Source: Maliibacterium massiliense
GTDB lineage: Bacteria; Bacillota; Clostridia; Christensenellales; Maliibacteriaceae
Direction of reading: 5' to 3'
Assembly: GCF_900604345.1 (NCBI RefSeq)
Contig: NZ_LR026983.1
Location: 868,001-932,000, forward strand
DNA: 64,000 nt
This document shows positions 51,919 through 61,035 of the stretch, one piece after another (position 1 is the stretch's first letter; each line of letters opens with the position of its first letter). The position numbers and the translations under genes were made by a program. Under the pieces are notes generated by a model. The model was not told the DNA's origin, did no database searches, and was given only the letters and a program-made list of their open reading frames with translations.

Positions 51919-51978
51919 GCGTATACGCACTTGCGTATACGCTGTTATTTGCATTATAATATGCGCACATGCGTATAT
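51919..51978 (+). promoter_or_regulatory. Divergent promoter with GCGTATACGC palindromes
   Basis: GCGTATACGC occurs at 51919-51928 and 51933-51942, and ATGCGTATAT at 51969-51978. A promoter TTGCGT-18-TATAAT (51931-51936, 51955-51960) faces the YpsA-like gene. The palindromes are likely operators for the divergent XRE protein. Confidence 0.65.
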
Positions 51979-51991
51979 TGGGTGATGTTGT

Positions 51992-52463
51992 ATGTCAGAA
52001 GCTATGTGCTGTTTTGCGGGGCATCGTTATTTAAGCACGGCAGAGACTACGTTTATTCAGGAGTATCTACCCATAGTCATACAGCGCTGTGTTTTACAGA
52101 AAGGAATACGTGTTTTCGCGTGCGGTGGGGCGCTCGGGTTTGACACACTTGCCGCCTACAGCGTACTTGCACTAGAAAAGGTGCTGCCCGATATGCTTCT
52201 GCATCTTGTTTTGCCGTGCCGCGATCAAGCGCTGCGCTGGCGTGAGGCTGACGCAAAACGACATGCCTATCTGTGCGCGCATGCCGATAAAACTGTCATC
52301 TTGCAGGAGCAGTATGCAGAGCCACAACCACTATTTTGTGGATCATAGCACACTATGCATCTGCTATCTCTCCAAGTAACGCGGCGGCACTGCCTACACT
52401 GTAAATTACTGCAACAAAAAAGGGGTGCAAGTGATCAACCTTGCATCCCTCTTTCACCCATAA
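51992..52463 (+). pseudogene. YpsA/DUF1273-like SLOG-fold gene, frameshifted and interrupted
   Basis: The first 105 codons read as an intact YpsA-like protein (CCFAGHRYL, CGGALGFDTLAA, LVLPCRDQALRW). Then the frame is lost: MQSHNHYFVDHSTLCICYLSK continues only in the +1 frame from about 52319, followed by a TAA at 52377 and, past it in the same frame, RGGTAYTVNYCNKKGVQVIN to the stop at 52461. A small deletion and one nonsense change explain this. In family members the C-terminal GGTAYTV segment follows directly on CICYL. The remaining 118-residue frame lacks that part and is probably non-functional. Confidence 0.8.
52415..52450 (-). terminator. Intrinsic terminator of the YitT gene (inside the pseudogene end)
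   Basis: On the minus strand GGGATGCAAG and CTTGCACCC form the stem, followed by CTTTTTTG. Confidence 0.7.
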
Positions 52464-52475
52464 AGCGGGCAATCT

Positions 52476-53363
52476 TTACGGCTCGTAGGGCTTGAACCCC
52501 TCTCCCAGCACCTCGCGGGCGTCGGTGACCATGACAAAAGCGTGTTTATCCTGCTGGTGGATCAGGCGCTTGAGATGCGCCACCTCGGCGCGGCCCACGA
52601 TGCACAGCAGCATGGGCTGCTGCTGGCCGCTGTAGCTGCCCTCGGCCCGGATGAACGTGGAGCCCCGGGCAATCTCCTCGTGGATGCGGCGGGCGATCTG
52701 TTCATTGTGGCTGGACATCACCCAAAACGCGCGGGCCGCCACTGGCGGCTCGATCAACAGGTCGATCACCTTGGAGGAGAGGAACAGCGCGACAAGCGCG
52801 TAGAGCGTCAGCTCCAGCTCAAAGATCACGCCGTTGGCCACGGCGATCACCACGTCCACGGCGAACATGATCCACGCGACCGATACGTTGGGCAGTTTTT
52901 TCTGCACCAGCTTTGCCAGCATATCCGTGCCGCCGGTGGTGGCGCCTGCGCGCATCACAAGGCCCAGCCCCGCGCCCAGCACCACGCCCCCGTAGAGGGT
53001 GGCAAGCACCCTGTCCGTGGTGACGATGGGCACGTGGATGATATCGATAAACAGGCTCATCAGCAGCATGGCCACGAGGGAGGACACCGCAAAGCGCCTG
53101 CCAACGTGCCGCCAGCCCACGGCAAACAGCGGGATGTTGATGATGATGGATACCAGGCCCACCGGCCAGCCGAACAGGTGGAACAAAATGGTGGCCACGC
53201 CCGATACGCCGCCGGCCGCGATGCGCGCGGGGATCAGGAAGGCGGAAAGCCCCCACGCCGCAATCACGCTGCCAAAGACGATCTGCAGGCTGTCGGCCAG
53301 CCAGCTGTCCCACACCCTGCGGAACTTTCCTGCCGATGCCTGTTTTACTTGTTTCTTACGCAT
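52476..53363 (-). CDS. YitT family membrane protein (DUF161 + DUF2179)
   Basis: This 295-residue protein has five or six TM helices in the first 190 residues (FGSVIAAWGLSAFLIPARIAAGG; GAGLGLVMRAGATTGGTDML), then a cytoplasmic DUF2179 domain (GSTFIRAEGSYSGQ..LLCIVGRAEVAHLKRL). The family is widespread in Firmicutes with no settled function. AGAGGGG precedes the ATG at 53363. Single gene. Confidence 0.92.
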   Translation of the reverse strand: MRKKQVKQASAGKFRRVWDSWLADSLQIVFGSVIAAWGLSAFLIPARIAAGGVSGVATILFHLFGWPVGLVSIIINIPLFAVGWRHVGRRFAVSSLVAMLLMSLFIDIIHVPIVTTDRVLATLYGGVVLGAGLGLVMRAGATTGGTDMLAKLVQKKLPNVSVAWIMFAVDVVIAVANGVIFELELTLYALVALFLSSKVIDLLIEPPVAARAFWVMSSHNEQIARRIHEEIARGSTFIRAEGSYSGQQQPMLLCIVGRAEVAHLKRLIHQQDKHAFVMVTDAREVLGEGFKPYEP

Positions 53364-53463
53364 GATATCCCCTCTTTATTGATTGCCGTAGAGCTGCTTG
53401 TCCGGCATGCGCAGGCGGCGTCCCTACACAAAGGCGCCGCCGTCTGGTTCATGAACAAATGTT

Positions 53464-53817
53464 TCACGTGTCGGTCGGATCAAATCCCAAACTGATGCTC
53501 AGCGCGCGGTCGATGCGGTTCATCACATCGCGCGGCAGCGTGCCGGTTTTGCGGCGCAGGCGCCGCTTATCCAGTGTGCGTATCTGCTCTGTCAGCACCA
53601 CCGAAGGCTTGGGCAGGCCGGAGTCCTTGGACGCCAGCGCCACATGGGTGGGCAGGTTTGCCTTCTCCATGCGCGAGGTGATGGTGGCCACGATCACCGT
53701 GGGGCTGTACTTGTTGCCCATATCGTTCTGCACCACCACAACGGGGCGCAGGCCGCCCTGTTCCGATCCGACAACGGGACTTAGGTCTGCAAAAAACATG
53801 TCGCCGCGTCTGATCAT
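53464..53817 (-). CDS. MazF/EndoA-type mRNA interferase, no antitoxin next to it
   Basis: This 117-residue protein is of the PemK/MazF family and close to Bacillus Endo[59 protein letters not shown]. It would cleave single-stranded mRNA at a short sequence. The start is ATG 53817; GGTGGAG is 13 nt upstream, a poor spacing. In most Firmicutes the RHH antitoxin EndoAI is directly upstream, after alr; here the 143 nt before it hold no antitoxin, and nnr lies beyond. Confidence 0.85.
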   Translation of the reverse strand: MIRRGDMFFADLSPVVGSEQGGLRPVVVVQNDMGNKYSPTVIVATITSRMEKANLPTHVALASKDSGLPKPSVVLTEQIRTLDKRRLRRKTGTLPRDVMNRIDRALSISLGFDPTDT

Positions 53818-53960
53818 AGGTTGCTTCACGCTCCACCGGGAGTAGAGGCTTGCGCATTTGCATGTAAGGTTTCCCGGTACGGTAGGATTCATGCATACGC
53901 TCCATCGCAAGGCGCGCGTTTTACCCGCGCCCTCACTTGCATCCTATGCCGCGGCGGGCC

Positions 53961-55499
53961 TCAACGTCCCAGCGCGTGCCACACCTGTGGCAGCGTCTCG
54001 ATCAAATCCGATGCGATCAGCCCCGTCATGCCGCATGCGCGCGCGTAGGCATCGCCCGCGGCCCCGTGGATATACACCCCCAGCCGCGCCGCGTCGTAGG
54101 GCGCGGCGCCCTGGGCCAGCAATCCTGCAATGATGCCGGTGAGCACGTCCCCGCTGCCCGCCGTACCCATACCCGCGTTGCCGGTGGGGTTGAGGGTGAG
54201 CGCGCCATCCGGCGCGGCAATCACGGTGCACGCCCCCTTGAGCGCCACCACCGCGCCCAGGCGCGACGCGGCCATGCGCGCGTGGTACATCGGGTCCTGC
54301 GCAATTTCCTTTGACGGCGCGCTGTAGATGCGCGCAAGCTCCCCCGGGTGGGGGGTGAGCACCACGTCTTTGGGCAGGCTGCGGCGGTAATCCGGCAGCT
54401 TGGCAAGCGCGTTGATGCCGTCCGCGTCCAGCACCAGCGGCGCCTGCACCTGGGCCAGCACCGCCTGCAGCACCTTGGGCAGGTCCGCGCCCTTGCCCCA
54501 GCCCGGGCCCACCGCCACGGCCGCCTTGCCCTCCAGCAGCGCGGGCAGGTAGGGCAGCACTTGCGAGGAGAGACAACCCTTGCCGTCATCGGGCAGCGCG
54601 CAGACCATGATCTCGGTAAATTTCTGCATATAGATATCCAGCAGGCTTGCCGGGGCGCCGAAGGTAGTCATGCCTGCGCCCGCGCGCAGGGTGGCCCTGC
54701 CGCACAGCTCCCCCGCGCCCGCCATGCCGCGCGAGCCGGCCAGCACCAGCACGTGGCCGAATGTGTTTTTATAGCCGTGCGCGGGCCGCGCGGGCAGCAG
54801 CGCCCTGACCTCGTCCTGCGTCAGCACGTCCACGCCGCAGTCGTTGGCAAGGCCCGGGTCAATGCCGATGTCCCCGATGCGCAGCTGTCCCTGGTACCAC
54901 CTTCCCGGATAGAGGATTTGCCCCACCTTGGGCATATGCAGGCTGACGGTGACGCGCGCGTGCACCGTCTCACCAGGCAGCATGCCGCTTGCCCCATCCA
55001 CGCCCGAGGCGATGTCCACGCTGAGCACAGGCGCGCTGTGGCCGTTGATGGCCACGATGGCCTCGCGCACCAGCCCCTCGGGCGCGCGCGACATGCCCGT
55101 GCCCAGCAGCGCGTCGATGAGCAAATCCGCCCCGCGCTGCGCCTGCATGAATGCGTCCAGCTGCGCCACGGTCTGGATAAAAGCGATCTGCGCCTTGCCC
55201 TGCGCAAGCAGGCGCTGCATGTTGATCGCCGCGTCCCCCTTGAGTGCCATGGCGCTTGGGGCCAGCACGCCCACCGCCACATCATGGCCCGCATCGGCCA
55301 GCAGCCGCGCCGCGGCGATACCGTCGCCCCCGTTGTTACCCTTGCCGCAGAGCACCGCCACGGCCCCTTGGGGACACATCTCCCGCGCCACGGCCGCCAC
55401 CTGCCCGGCGGCGCGCTCCATCAGCTCCAGTGAGGGGGTGCCCATCTGGATGGTCTTTGCGTCCATCCGCCGCATCTCTTCCGGCGTCAAAGCCTTCAT
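53961..55499 (-). CDS. nnr: Bifunctional NAD(P)H-hydrate epimerase/dehydratase
   Basis: This 512-residue fusion repairs hydrated NAD(P)H. An N-terminal YjeF_N epimerase (residues 1-215, GKGNNGGDGIAAARLL, DIASGVDGASG) is followed by a C-terminal YjeF_C ADP-dependent dehydratase of ribokinase fold (NPTGNAGMGTAGSGDVLTGI). It shares ATGA with acpS, a common Firmicute order. RBS GAGGGA fits the ATG at 55499. Confidence 0.95.
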   Translation of the reverse strand: MKALTPEEMRRMDAKTIQMGTPSLELMERAAGQVAAVAREMCPQGAVAVLCGKGNNGGDGIAAARLLADAGHDVAVGVLAPSAMALKGDAAINMQRLLAQGKAQIAFIQTVAQLDAFMQAQRGADLLIDALLGTGMSRAPEGLVREAIVAINGHSAPVLSVDIASGVDGASGMLPGETVHARVTVSLHMPKVGQILYPGRWYQGQLRIGDIGIDPGLANDCGVDVLTQDEVRALLPARPAHGYKNTFGHVLVLAGSRGMAGAGELCGRATLRAGAGMTTFGAPASLLDIYMQKFTEIMVCALPDDGKGCLSSQVLPYLPALLEGKAAVAVGPGWGKGADLPKVLQAVLAQVQAPLVLDADGINALAKLPDYRRSLPKDVVLTPHPGELARIYSAPSKEIAQDPMYHARMAASRLGAVVALKGACTVIAAPDGALTLNPTGNAGMGTAGSGDVLTGIIAGLLAQGAAPYDAARLGVYIHGAAGDAYARACGMTGLIASDLIETLPQVWHALGR

Positions 55500-55876
55500 G
55501 TTCGTCCCTCCCCCTCGATCAGCGCCTGCGCAACGGCGCGCCAGCGGTCGTGCGCGATGCTCACCAGCACGCGCGCGCCGCCCATCTGCTCAAACTGCTC
55601 CTTTGCCCGGCCGTGCAGCAGCACGTAGGGCTGCCCGCTTTCCTTGCGCAGCACCTCGATATCCGTCAGCCTGGCCTGGCCCAGGCCGATGCCCATCGCC
55701 TTGAGCACTGCCTCCTTGGCCGCAAAGTTGCCTGCCAGCACCTGCGCGTTGTTGTTGCGCGCGGCAAAGTACGCCTGCTCGTTCGGCGAAAAAGTGCGCG
55801 CAACGAAGGCCTCTTTCCGGCAGGCCGCCATCACGCGCATAATTTCAATGGAATCAATGCCGATGCCCAGTACCAT
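55496..55876 (-). CDS. acpS: Holo-[acyl-carrier-protein] synthase
   Basis: This 126-residue enzyme transfers 4'-phosphopantetheine from CoA to apo-ACP. GIGIDSIEI at the start (metal Asp) and FAAKEAVLKAMG (Glu) near 52 are the family signatures. It lies between the P1 peptidase gene and nnr, overlapping nnr by 4 nt. AGGAGGG precedes the ATG. Confidence 0.97.
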   Translation of the reverse strand: MVLGIGIDSIEIMRVMAACRKEAFVARTFSPNEQAYFAARNNNAQVLAGNFAAKEAVLKAMGIGLGQARLTDIEVLRKESGQPYVLLHGRAKEQFEQMGGARVLVSIAHDRWRAVAQALIEGEGRT

Positions 55877-55885
55877 GGCACCCTC

Positions 55886-56812
55886 CTACAGGGCCGCCTG
55901 CGCGGCTTCCACCGCATTGCAGATGGCACGGCGCGTCACCTCTGCCGCCGCCGTGCACAGGGTGATCATATCGCAGGCAGCATCGCCCGTAGACAAGGCA
56001 AAGATGGTATCGCCGTCCACCAGCGTGTGCACCGGCCGGATGGCCAGCGCATAGCCGTCGTGCGCACTCTCGGCCAGGCGTTTTGCCTGGCTGCGGGTCA
56101 GCTTGGCGTTGGTGGCCACCACGCCGATGGTGGTGTTTCCGCCCGCTACGGACTGCTGCTGCATGCCGCTGCACAGCGCCCGCCAGGTGTTTAAAAACGC
56201 GCCGCTTGGCAGGCGCGCGCCCGCCAGGATAACCCCCTGCTCGTCCACCACGTCCCCCATGGCGTTGACCGCCACCAGTGCCGCGATGCGCACACCGTCG
56301 CCCAAATCCATGCTGGCTGTGCCCAGCCCGCCGCGCATGGCGCCCGCGTCGCCCAGCGCCTTGCCCACGGTGGCGCCGCATCCCGCGCCGAAGCTGCCCT
56401 GCGCAATCTCGCTGCCCGCCGCCTCGCACGCCGCGTAGCCCATCGGGGCGTCCGGCCGCACATGCGCATCCCCCACGCCCAGATCGTAGATCACCGCGCC
56501 CTGCACGATGGGCACGCGCACGTCGCCGATCGCATAGCCCTGCTCATGCGCCTCCAGATAGCGCATCACGCCGCCGGCGGCGTCCAGACCATAGGCGCTG
56601 CCCCCGCTGAGCAGTACCGCGTCGATGCGCTCCACCAGGTTCGCATCGCGCGAAACGTCCGTCTCGCGCGTGCCCGGCGCGGCGCCCCGCACACTGACGC
56701 CTGAAACCGCGCCCCCCTCGGCCAGCACCACCGTGCAGCCGGTGCGCGCCTGCTCATTTTGCGCGCTGCCCACGCGTAGGCCCGCCACATCTGTCAGCTT
56801 GCCCTCATACAT
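55886..56812 (-). CDS. P1-family (DmpA-like) self-processing peptidase
   Basis: This 308-residue protein is an Ntn-type peptidase of MEROPS P1. GCTVVLAEGG, LLSGGSAYGLDAAGGVMRYLE, GSFGAGCGATVGKA and the Gly-Asn-Thr-Thr region (GGNTTIGVVATN) before the self-cleavage Thr are visible. Family members release N-terminal amino acids or amides. It overlaps birA by 8 nt; no metabolic link with birA is known. Confidence 0.9.
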   Translation of the reverse strand: MYEGKLTDVAGLRVGSAQNEQARTGCTVVLAEGGAVSGVSVRGAAPGTRETDVSRDANLVERIDAVLLSGGSAYGLDAAGGVMRYLEAHEQGYAIGDVRVPIVQGAVIYDLGVGDAHVRPDAPMGYAACEAAGSEIAQGSFGAGCGATVGKALGDAGAMRGGLGTASMDLGDGVRIAALVAVNAMGDVVDEQGVILAGARLPSGAFLNTWRALCSGMQQQSVAGGNTTIGVVATNAKLTRSQAKRLAESAHDGYALAIRPVHTLVDGDTIFALSTGDAACDMITLCTAAAEVTRRAICNAVEAAQAAL

Positions 56813-57800
56813 AGCCCATCACGCCCCTGACCGATACGTCGCCTGAGAGCACCCGCTTGACCGTGCCGTCCTCCAGCTGCACCAGCAGCACGCCTTCGTC
56901 GTCAAACTCCGCCGCCGTGCCGATAAATGCACCCTCCGCGCCCGTGACGCGCACCGTCTGGCCCAACGTGACCGAGTAGCTCCTATAATCGTTTAGGATG
57001 GGCACAAAGTCGCCTGTACGCTGGTATTCGTCCAGCAGCAGCTCCATCTCGTAGCAGATGTTGCGCACCATCTCCAGGCGGGAGGTCTCCAGCCCCCGCT
57101 CCATGTAGAGGGAGGTGGCGGTTTTGCGCAGCTCCTCGGGCATGTCCTCGGCGCGCATGTTGACGTTGACGCCGATGCCCACCACCACCCATTCCACGCC
57201 GTCGACGTTGGCGTTCATCTCGGTGAGGATGCCGCACACCTTCTTCTGGCCGATGACGATATCGTTTGGCCACTTGATCCCCGCGCGGATGCCCGATACC
57301 GTCTCAATGGCGCGCGCCACCGCAAGGCCGGTGAGCATGGTGATCTTCATCGCGTCGCCCGCGTTCATCTCAGGGCGCAGCAGCACGCTCATCCACACCC
57401 CGCTGCCCGCGGGGGAAAACCAGGTGCGTCCCAGCCGGCCGCGTCCCTGGGTCTGCTGCTCGGTGAGCACCACCGTGCCCGCCGGCGCGCCCTGCTCGGC
57501 AAGTTTTTTGGCCCGCGCGTTGGTGTTTGCCATCTCCTGCTTGTAATCGATGTTCTGCCCGATGGTCTGGGTATGCATGCCGCGCAGCACCAGCACCGGT
57601 TGCAGCGCGTCAGGCAGGCCGATGAGCTTGTAGCCCTTTTTGGGGGAGGCCTCGATTTCATAGCCGCTCTGCTGCAGGGCCTTGATGTGTTTCCAGATTG
57701 CGGCGCGCGTCACGCCGAACTGTTCGCACATCTGCTGGCCGCTGACATATTGCTCCGCGTTGCAGATCAGCGTATCCAAAATGGTATCGCGCATCGTCAT
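56805..57800 (-). CDS. birA: Biotin-protein ligase / biotin operon repressor BirA
   Basis: This 331-residue protein has an N-terminal winged helix (SGQQMCEQFGVTRAAIWKHIK), the catalytic domain with TQGRGRLGRTWFSP (biotinyl-AMP loop) and KWPNDI, and a C-terminal SH3-like domain. It attaches biotin to carboxylases and can repress biotin genes. First gene of the birA-peptidase-acpS-nnr unit. AAGGAA lies about 10 nt before the ATG. Confidence 0.95.
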   Translation of the reverse strand: MTMRDTILDTLICNAEQYVSGQQMCEQFGVTRAAIWKHIKALQQSGYEIEASPKKGYKLIGLPDALQPVLVLRGMHTQTIGQNIDYKQEMANTNARAKKLAEQGAPAGTVVLTEQQTQGRGRLGRTWFSPAGSGVWMSVLLRPEMNAGDAMKITMLTGLAVARAIETVSGIRAGIKWPNDIVIGQKKVCGILTEMNANVDGVEWVVVGIGVNVNMRAEDMPEELRKTATSLYMERGLETSRLEMVRNICYEMELLLDEYQRTGDFVPILNDYRSYSVTLGQTVRVTGAEGAFIGTAAEFDDEGVLLVQLEDGTVKRVLSGDVSVRGVMGYV

Positions 57801-58025
57801 AAAGCATCGCTTCCTTTCCAGCTGGTATCGTCCCTAATAAATAGCGCGCATGCGCGCTTCTAACCTGCGTTATCTATAGCATACACCGGTTTCAGGGGTA
57901 TTGTAAACCTCCTTTGGCGCACAGGTACCCGTAAAAATTCTTCCTGCACTGCACATTGCGCCGCGGCGGCGGGTTTGTTATGATGAAATTAATAAAAATT
58001 TCCGTCATAAAAGGAGGTTTTTCCC

Positions 58026-59162
58026 ATGCAAATGCGACCCTTCGGCTCCCTGGGCTTTTCCTGCTCCCTGATGGGGCTGGGCACCATGCGCATGCCCACG
58101 CTGCCACAGAGCGGCAAGATGGACCGGCCCGAATGCATCCGCATGATCCGCGCGGCCATCGACGCGGGCGTCAACTACATCGACACCGCCTACCCCTACC
58201 ACGCAGGCGAGAGCGAGATTGTGGTGGGCCTGGCCCTGCAGGACGGCTACCGGCAACGCACCTTCCTTGCCGACAAGCTGCCCCCGTGGGAAATCCACAG
58301 CCACGCCGACTGCATGCGCATCTTAGACGAGCAGCTGGCAAAGCTCAAGACCGACCACATCGATTTTTATCTGCTGCACGCGCTGGACGACGACAACTGG
58401 AAGATCGTGCAGCAGTACGACCTGCTGGGTTTTTTGGACGAGGCCAAGGCCGCGGGCAAGATCCGCTACGCGGGCTTCTCCTTCCACGCGGGGCTGGATC
58501 TTTTCCGCACCATCATGGACGCCTATCCCTTTGATTTTGCCCAGATTCAGCTCAATTATCTGGACAGCTTCTATCAGGCGGGCGAGACGGGCCTGGCCGA
58601 GGCGCGCAGGCGAGGCCTGCCCATCGTGATCATGGAGCCCCTCAAGGGGGGCAAGCTGGCCGTGGCGCCCACGCCCGAGATCCAGGCGGCCTGGGACGGC
58701 GCGCCCGTCCATCGCAACCCCATCGAATGGGCGTTCCACTATCTTGGCGATCTGGAGGGCATCAACGTGGTGCTAACGGGCTCTTCTTCCATGGCGCAGA
58801 TGCGCCAGAGCATCGAGATTTTCTCCGATATGCAGCCCGGGCATCTGCGCGAGGCGGAGCGCGCGGCCATCGCGCGCGTGCGCGCGCTCTACAACGAGCG
58901 CATCGCAGTGCAGTGCACCGGCTGCTGCTACTGCGTGCCCTGCCCGCAGGGGGTGGATATCCCGGGCATCTTCCGCACCCTCAACGACGGCATGCTCTCC
59001 GAAAGCCTCAAGCGGGCGCGCGAGCATTACGCCGACAACGTTGCGGAAAAGAGCGATTATTCCCAGTGCGTGGCCTGCGGCGCGTGCATGCGCCACTGTC
59101 CGCAGGGCCTGCCCATCATTGAAACGCTCAAGAAGGCCCACGGCCTGCTTGCCGACGCATAA
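58026..59162 (+). CDS. Aldo/keto reductase fused to a C-terminal 2[4Fe-4S] domain (copy 1)
   Basis: This 378-residue protein has an AKR barrel with catalytic Asp and Tyr in DTAYPYH (near 58-63), Lys in ADKLP and His in YLLHAL, then two ferredoxin motifs at the C-terminus (CTGCCYCVPCP and CVACGACMRHCP). Fe-S AKRs are typical of strict anaerobes; their physiological substrates are mostly unknown. AAAGGAGG precedes the ATG. Its paralogue follows 61 nt downstream. Confidence 0.92.
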   Translation: MQMRPFGSLGFSCSLMGLGTMRMPTLPQSGKMDRPECIRMIRAAIDAGVNYIDTAYPYHAGESEIVVGLALQDGYRQRTFLADKLPPWEIHSHADCMRILDEQLAKLKTDHIDFYLLHALDDDNWKIVQQYDLLGFLDEAKAAGKIRYAGFSFHAGLDLFRTIMDAYPFDFAQIQLNYLDSFYQAGETGLAEARRRGLPIVIMEPLKGGKLAVAPTPEIQAAWDGAPVHRNPIEWAFHYLGDLEGINVVLTGSSSMAQMRQSIEIFSDMQPGHLREAERAAIARVRALYNERIAVQCTGCCYCVPCPQGVDIPGIFRTLNDGMLSESLKRAREHYADNVAEKSDYSQCVACGACMRHCPQGLPIIETLKKAHGLLADA

Positions 59163-59223
59163 TTTCCCTTCGGGCGCCCTCTTTTTTCGGGCCCTTCCCT
59201 ATTGAAAGCGAGGCATTTTTACC

Positions 59224-60369
59224 ATGCAAACGCGCATTTTTGCCACCACAAACGCAGAGATTTCCCTCTTTGGCCTGGGCTGCATGCGCCTGCCCAGCCA
59301 GATGGTCGACGGCAAGAGCGTCGTGGACCGCAGCGAAAGCATCCGCATGATCCGCGCAGCCATCGACGCGGGCGTCAACTACATCGATACCGCCTACCCC
59401 TACCACAATGGGGAGAGCGAGCTTATTGTGGGCATGGCGCTGCAGGACGGCTACCGGCAGCGCACCAACCTGGCCACCAAGCTGCCGGTGTGGGAGGTGA
59501 ACTGCCACGCCGACTGCATGCGCATCTTAGACGAGCAGCTGGAAAAGCTGCAGACCGATCACATCGACTACTACCTGCTGCACTCGGTGGACGGGGCCAA
59601 CTGGGCGCGGGTTGAGAAGTACGACATCCTGCGCTTTTTAGACGAGGCCAAGGCCGCGGGCAAGATTTTACACGCGGGCTTCTCCTTCCACGACCACTAC
59701 GAGCTCTTCGACGAGGCCATCCACGCCTACCCGTGGGACATGGCGCAGATCCAGCTCAACTTTCTTGACGAGCACTACCAGGCCGGCGTGCGGGGCGTGG
59801 AACTTGCCCGCAGCATGGGCATCCCCATCGTGATCATGGAACCCCTCAAGGGGGGCATGCTCGCCCAGACCCCGCCCGAGGCGGTGCAGCGGCTGTGGGC
59901 CAGCGCACCGCAGGCGCGCACGCCGGTGGAGTGGGGCTTCCATTACGTGGGCAACATCCCGGGCGTCAACGTGATCCTCAGCGGCTGCTCCAGCATGGCG
60001 CAGCTGCAGGACAACATCCGCATCTTCCAGCACATGCCCGAAAACCACCTGACTGCCCAGGAACTTGCGCTCATCGCCAAGGTGCGGAAAATCTATAACA
60101 GCACCGTGCCGGTGCAGTGCACCAAGTGCCGCTACTGCATGCCCTGCCCGCGCGGGGTGGACATCCCGCTGATCTTTGAGCTCTACAACGACATTGCGCT
60201 TTCCGGCAACATGCGCAAGGGCGTGGGCAACTACGGCCGCGTGCTGGAGGCGGGCCGCGGCCAGGACCGCTGCGTGGCCTGCGGCGCGTGCCAGCAGCAC
60301 TGCCCGCAGAGCCTGCCCATCATTGAAAAACTCAAGGAGGCGCACGCCTTTTTGTGGCCCAATCCATAA
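59224..60369 (+). CDS. Aldo/keto reductase fused to a C-terminal 2[4Fe-4S] domain (copy 2)
   Basis: This 381-residue paralogue of the previous gene has the same catalytic residues (DTAYPYH, ATKLP, YLLHSV) and clusters (CTKCRYCMPCP, CVACGACQQHCP). The two are similar along their length, so they came from a tandem duplication and have since diverged. Probably co-transcribed with copy 1 and the VOC gene. Confidence 0.92.
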   Translation: MQTRIFATTNAEISLFGLGCMRLPSQMVDGKSVVDRSESIRMIRAAIDAGVNYIDTAYPYHNGESELIVGMALQDGYRQRTNLATKLPVWEVNCHADCMRILDEQLEKLQTDHIDYYLLHSVDGANWARVEKYDILRFLDEAKAAGKILHAGFSFHDHYELFDEAIHAYPWDMAQIQLNFLDEHYQAGVRGVELARSMGIPIVIMEPLKGGMLAQTPPEAVQRLWASAPQARTPVEWGFHYVGNIPGVNVILSGCSSMAQLQDNIRIFQHMPENHLTAQELALIAKVRKIYNSTVPVQCTKCRYCMPCPRGVDIPLIFELYNDIALSGNMRKGVGNYGRVLEAGRGQDRCVACGACQQHCPQSLPIIEKLKEAHAFLWPNP

Positions 60370-60387
60370 TAAAGGAGGGGTACCCTT

Positions 60388-60780
60388 ATGCGCATCGATC
60401 ACATCGCGCTCTACACGCGGGATCTGGAGGGCCTGCGCGCCTTCTACGAGCGGTATTTCGACGCCCACGCGGGCGAGCGCTACCGCAACAACGTCACCGG
60501 ACTGGAAACCTACTTTCTCACGCTGGAGGGGTCCGTGCGCCTGGAGCTGATGACCCGCCCCGACGTAGCCACGCCAAAGGGCGCGGGCGCACACGCCGGC
60601 TACACCCATATGGCCATCGGCGTGGGCAGCCGCGCGGATGTGGACGCGCTGACGGCGCGCCTGCAGGCGGACGGCTACAAGGTAGCCACCCCGCCCCGCC
60701 TCACCGGCGACGGCTACTATGAATCCTGTGTGCTGGATCCGGACGGCAACCGCATCGAGCTGACGGCGGACGAGATGTAA
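60388..60780 (+). CDS. VOC-superfamily (glyoxalase/bleomycin resistance fold) protein
   Basis: This 130-residue protein has the paired beta-alpha-beta-beta-beta VOC fold: IDHIALYTRDLEGLRAFYE with His4 as metal ligand, and Glu in LDPDGNRIELT at the end. Glyoxalase I-like, but the substrate cannot be told. GGAGGGG precedes the ATG; 18 nt after the second AKR gene. Confidence 0.9.
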   Translation: MRIDHIALYTRDLEGLRAFYERYFDAHAGERYRNNVTGLETYFLTLEGSVRLELMTRPDVATPKGAGAHAGYTHMAIGVGSRADVDALTARLQADGYKVATPPRLTGDGYYESCVLDPDGNRIELTADEM

Positions 60781-60801
60781 AACACGCGCTGCATGCCCAA
60801 C

Positions 60802-60836
60802 AAAAGCGCCCGGCAGAAAAACCGCCGGGCGCTTTT
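60802..60836. terminator. Bidirectional terminator after the AKR-VOC genes
   Basis: AAAAGCGCCCGGC and GCCGGGCGCTTTT form a 13-bp perfect stem. Confidence 0.9.
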
Positions 60837-61035
60837 GTTGTCTTTTCTTAATGCGCCCTTCGCCTGCTTCAGGGCTGGCTCTTTTGTTGTTTTTCCGCAG
60901 GGCTTTGGGCTGGCGCTTTCATTCTCTTTGTCGCGCGCTTTTTTGCCGGCTTTACACCGAACGCCTCTTTAGTTTTTGCCGGACGCGTTGGTTGCCGCGC
61001 CCCCGCGGGCTGGAGCCATCGCACATCAGCGCGCT

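Noticed and set aside
53818..53960. An antitoxin gene before mazF
   Set aside because: The minus-strand frame beginning near 53905 runs on into mazF in another frame and shows no RHH or AbrB features.
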